NCBI RefSeq assembly: GCF_020906515.1
Contig: NC_085849.1
Location: 4,526,001-4,590,000 of the forward strand
Length of the DNA stretch: 64,000 nt
From: Vanrija pseudolonga
Lineage: Eukaryota > Basidiomycota > Tremellomycetes > Trichosporonales > Trichosporonaceae
Direction of reading: 5' to 3'
The position numbers and the translations under genes were made by a program. The notes under the pieces were generated by a model that saw only the letters and a program-made list of their open reading frames with translations, searched no databases and was not told where the DNA came from. Below, piece by piece: positions 62,559 to 64,000 of the stretch. The first letter of the stretch is position 1. Every line of letters begins with the position of its first letter.

Positions 62559-63756
62559 ATGAAGCCAATGACAATGACCTCGCCCGTCAGGCTCGCCCTG
62601 GCCGCTCGCGTGAGGAACAACAGCACCTGTGCCCACTGACGACCCAGCGACCAGCGACCACACGACTTGCGCTACTCGGTACCCACGCTCAGCCTTTACG
62701 CTTCAACTCGACGCAGAGTGGCAAAGACAAGGAAGGGTGGGAGGAGGTCCGCGAGGAGAAACTCGGCGAGGAGCACAAGAAGCACCACTGGATGAAGGAC
62801 ACGCGCAACTTTATCCTCGTCGGCGGCGTGGTGGTCGCCGCGGCCGGGCTCTACTTCTACTATCGCAACGAGGAGCGCGGCGTCGAGGCGCTCGGTGACC
62901 TGGCCCAGCTGGCGCAGAGGGCACGCGCGGCGTCCAATGCGACGGCTGGTGCGTCGCACATCCACCCCAGCCTCGCGGACACAGTGCTGGCCACACGCGC
63001 GTTCGAGCCGTGGGCACCAGCGCCCGTGGTGCAGGTGTACGCCGAGGCTCTGCCCAACATCATCTCTGGCCCGGCTGGCGTATTCCCGCACCTGTCCAAG
63101 GAGGACGCCGACGCCGCCGTCAAGGAGCTCAAGCAGTTTGGCGATGACGTCAAGACTGTTACCGACCGGATCGGCAAGGAGCTCGAGAAGGCTGATCCGT
63201 CCAAGGTCAACTGGCAGAAGGTGTCCACCGATCTGAGGAAGCAGATCGGCGAGGACCGTTCTCAGGTTGTGGACGTGAGTCACATTCTCCACGCGCACAC
63301 CGCTGACCGCAGTTCCTCGTAGGCCGCGCGCCGTCCAAGGCCGACGTCGACAAGGTGCTCAAGGCGCTCGCAGAGATCGACCAGGCCGAGCTGAAGGAGC
63401 TCGAGGCCATCGCGTCCAAGGTATGGCAGGATATCCAGGCGCACGACGACGGCGGGGACGCCGAGGACGTCGCCAAGAACTTTAACAAGGCGTACGACGG
63501 CGACCGGCACAAGCTGGTCACCAAGGTTAAGCGCGTTGCCCGTGCGTCGGGAGTCCCCGCCGCCAACGTCGAGTACTGGGCCCACAAGGAGGGCCGCGTG
63601 TCCACCGACAAGTCGGCGCAGGAGGTCGTCCAGCAGCTCCGCGACCTCGACGACTGGCTGCCCGACTCGGATGCCGTGCACGCCAGCGTTAGCAAGGCTT
63701 CGCCTAGCTGCGGGAAGATCTATGACCGGTCGGTTGACACCAAGGGGAGCAAGTAG
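62559..63756 (+). CDS. Probable mitochondrial membrane protein, function unknown
   Basis: Three exons: 62559-62609, 62648-63274 and 63313-63756, giving 373 aa. The first part is basic and Ser/Thr-rich (MKPMTMTSPVRLALAAR, then TRLALLGTHAQPLRFNSTQ), typical of a mitochondrial presequence. A charged stretch GKDKEGWEEVREEKLGEEHKKH precedes one membrane helix, FILVGGVVVAAAGLYFYY, near residues 69-86. The rest is a soluble helical domain rich in Lys/Glu with VKELKQFGDDVKTVTDRI and LKELEAIASKVWQDI. The arrangement fits an inner-membrane protein with one helix. I do not recognise the family. The first intron acceptor is uncertain: a later AG also keeps frame and would shorten the presequence by 17 residues. 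Confidence 0.7.
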
Positions 63757-64000
63757 AACAAACTACGTGCAGCTGCAGCCGTAACAGATGTATCATCATG
63801 CATCCCCAGTGACTATGGGTAACCCTACCAGGCATTCTCCTTCTGAATCTCGTCCAATTTGCCACCCCATTCTGAAAGGCATAGAAATGTTTCGCCTGCG
63901 GCGGGTCAGAGGTGCCCGGGACACGCAGCGTCTCAAATTCACCGCAAACGTCGCATGACGGCGGTAATCTCTTGCTGTCTGCAACATACACCGAGAGCTT

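Overview
The window looks like a chromosome piece from a basidiomycete yeast. The best guess is Tremellomycetes, order Trichosporonales (Trichosporon, Cutaneotrichosporon or Apiotrichum type). The reasons are high GC, dense genes on both strands, many very short introns (about 32 to 60 nt, GTRNGT start, CTGAC or CTAAC branch site a few bases before AG), and fungal families such as Zn2Cys6 regulators, YAT amino acid permeases, OPT transporters and ENA-type ATPases. Species is inference. I see no rRNA, tRNA, CRISPR, transposon or virus-derived element.

Layout. 0.6-7.8 kb: an intronless ADP-ribosylglycohydrolase-family gene, an ankyrin-repeat protein, a seven-exon membrane protein and a Lyc1-like lysine acetyltransferase. 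9.5-13.4 kb: two convergent amino acid permeases. 14.5-17.5 kb: two tandem secreted CAP-domain genes with identical intron positions. 19.9-23.5 kb: a cytosolic/vacuolar GH38 alpha-mannosidase. 25.5-28.6 kb: an OPT oligopeptide transporter. 28.8-30.1 kb: a coiled-coil protein. 30.9-33.7 kb: a 14-exon Zn2Cys6 regulator with an 8-nt microexon. 34.1-36.2 kb: a second intronless ADP-ribosylglycohydrolase-family gene. 36.9-38.7 kb: an MFS sugar porter. 39.7-44.6 kb: a DHA2 drug-type MFS pump, a multi-pass membrane protein and an M20 amidohydrolase. 45.7-55.7 kb: six tandem genes for modular secreted Ser/Thr-rich proteins. 57.4-63.8 kb: an ENA-type P-ATPase, a zinc polyol dehydrogenase and a probable mitochondrial membrane protein.

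How it may work together. The first 45 kb is rich in uptake and breakdown functions for amino acids, peptides, sugars and mannose glycans, with one Zn2Cys6 regulator in the middle. Co-regulation is inference. The most unusual region is 45.7-55.7 kb. Six same-strand genes share a signal peptide, one to four copies of a two-cysteine beta-type module (SWT module), Ser/Thr/Pro-rich spacers and, in four of them, a second C-terminal module ending in a conserved cysteine. Every internal intron is in phase 2, which would let exons be duplicated freely, and four of the six promoters carry a copied block with a CACGTG site 229-257 bp before the start. This looks like a locally expanding family of cell-surface or secreted proteins.
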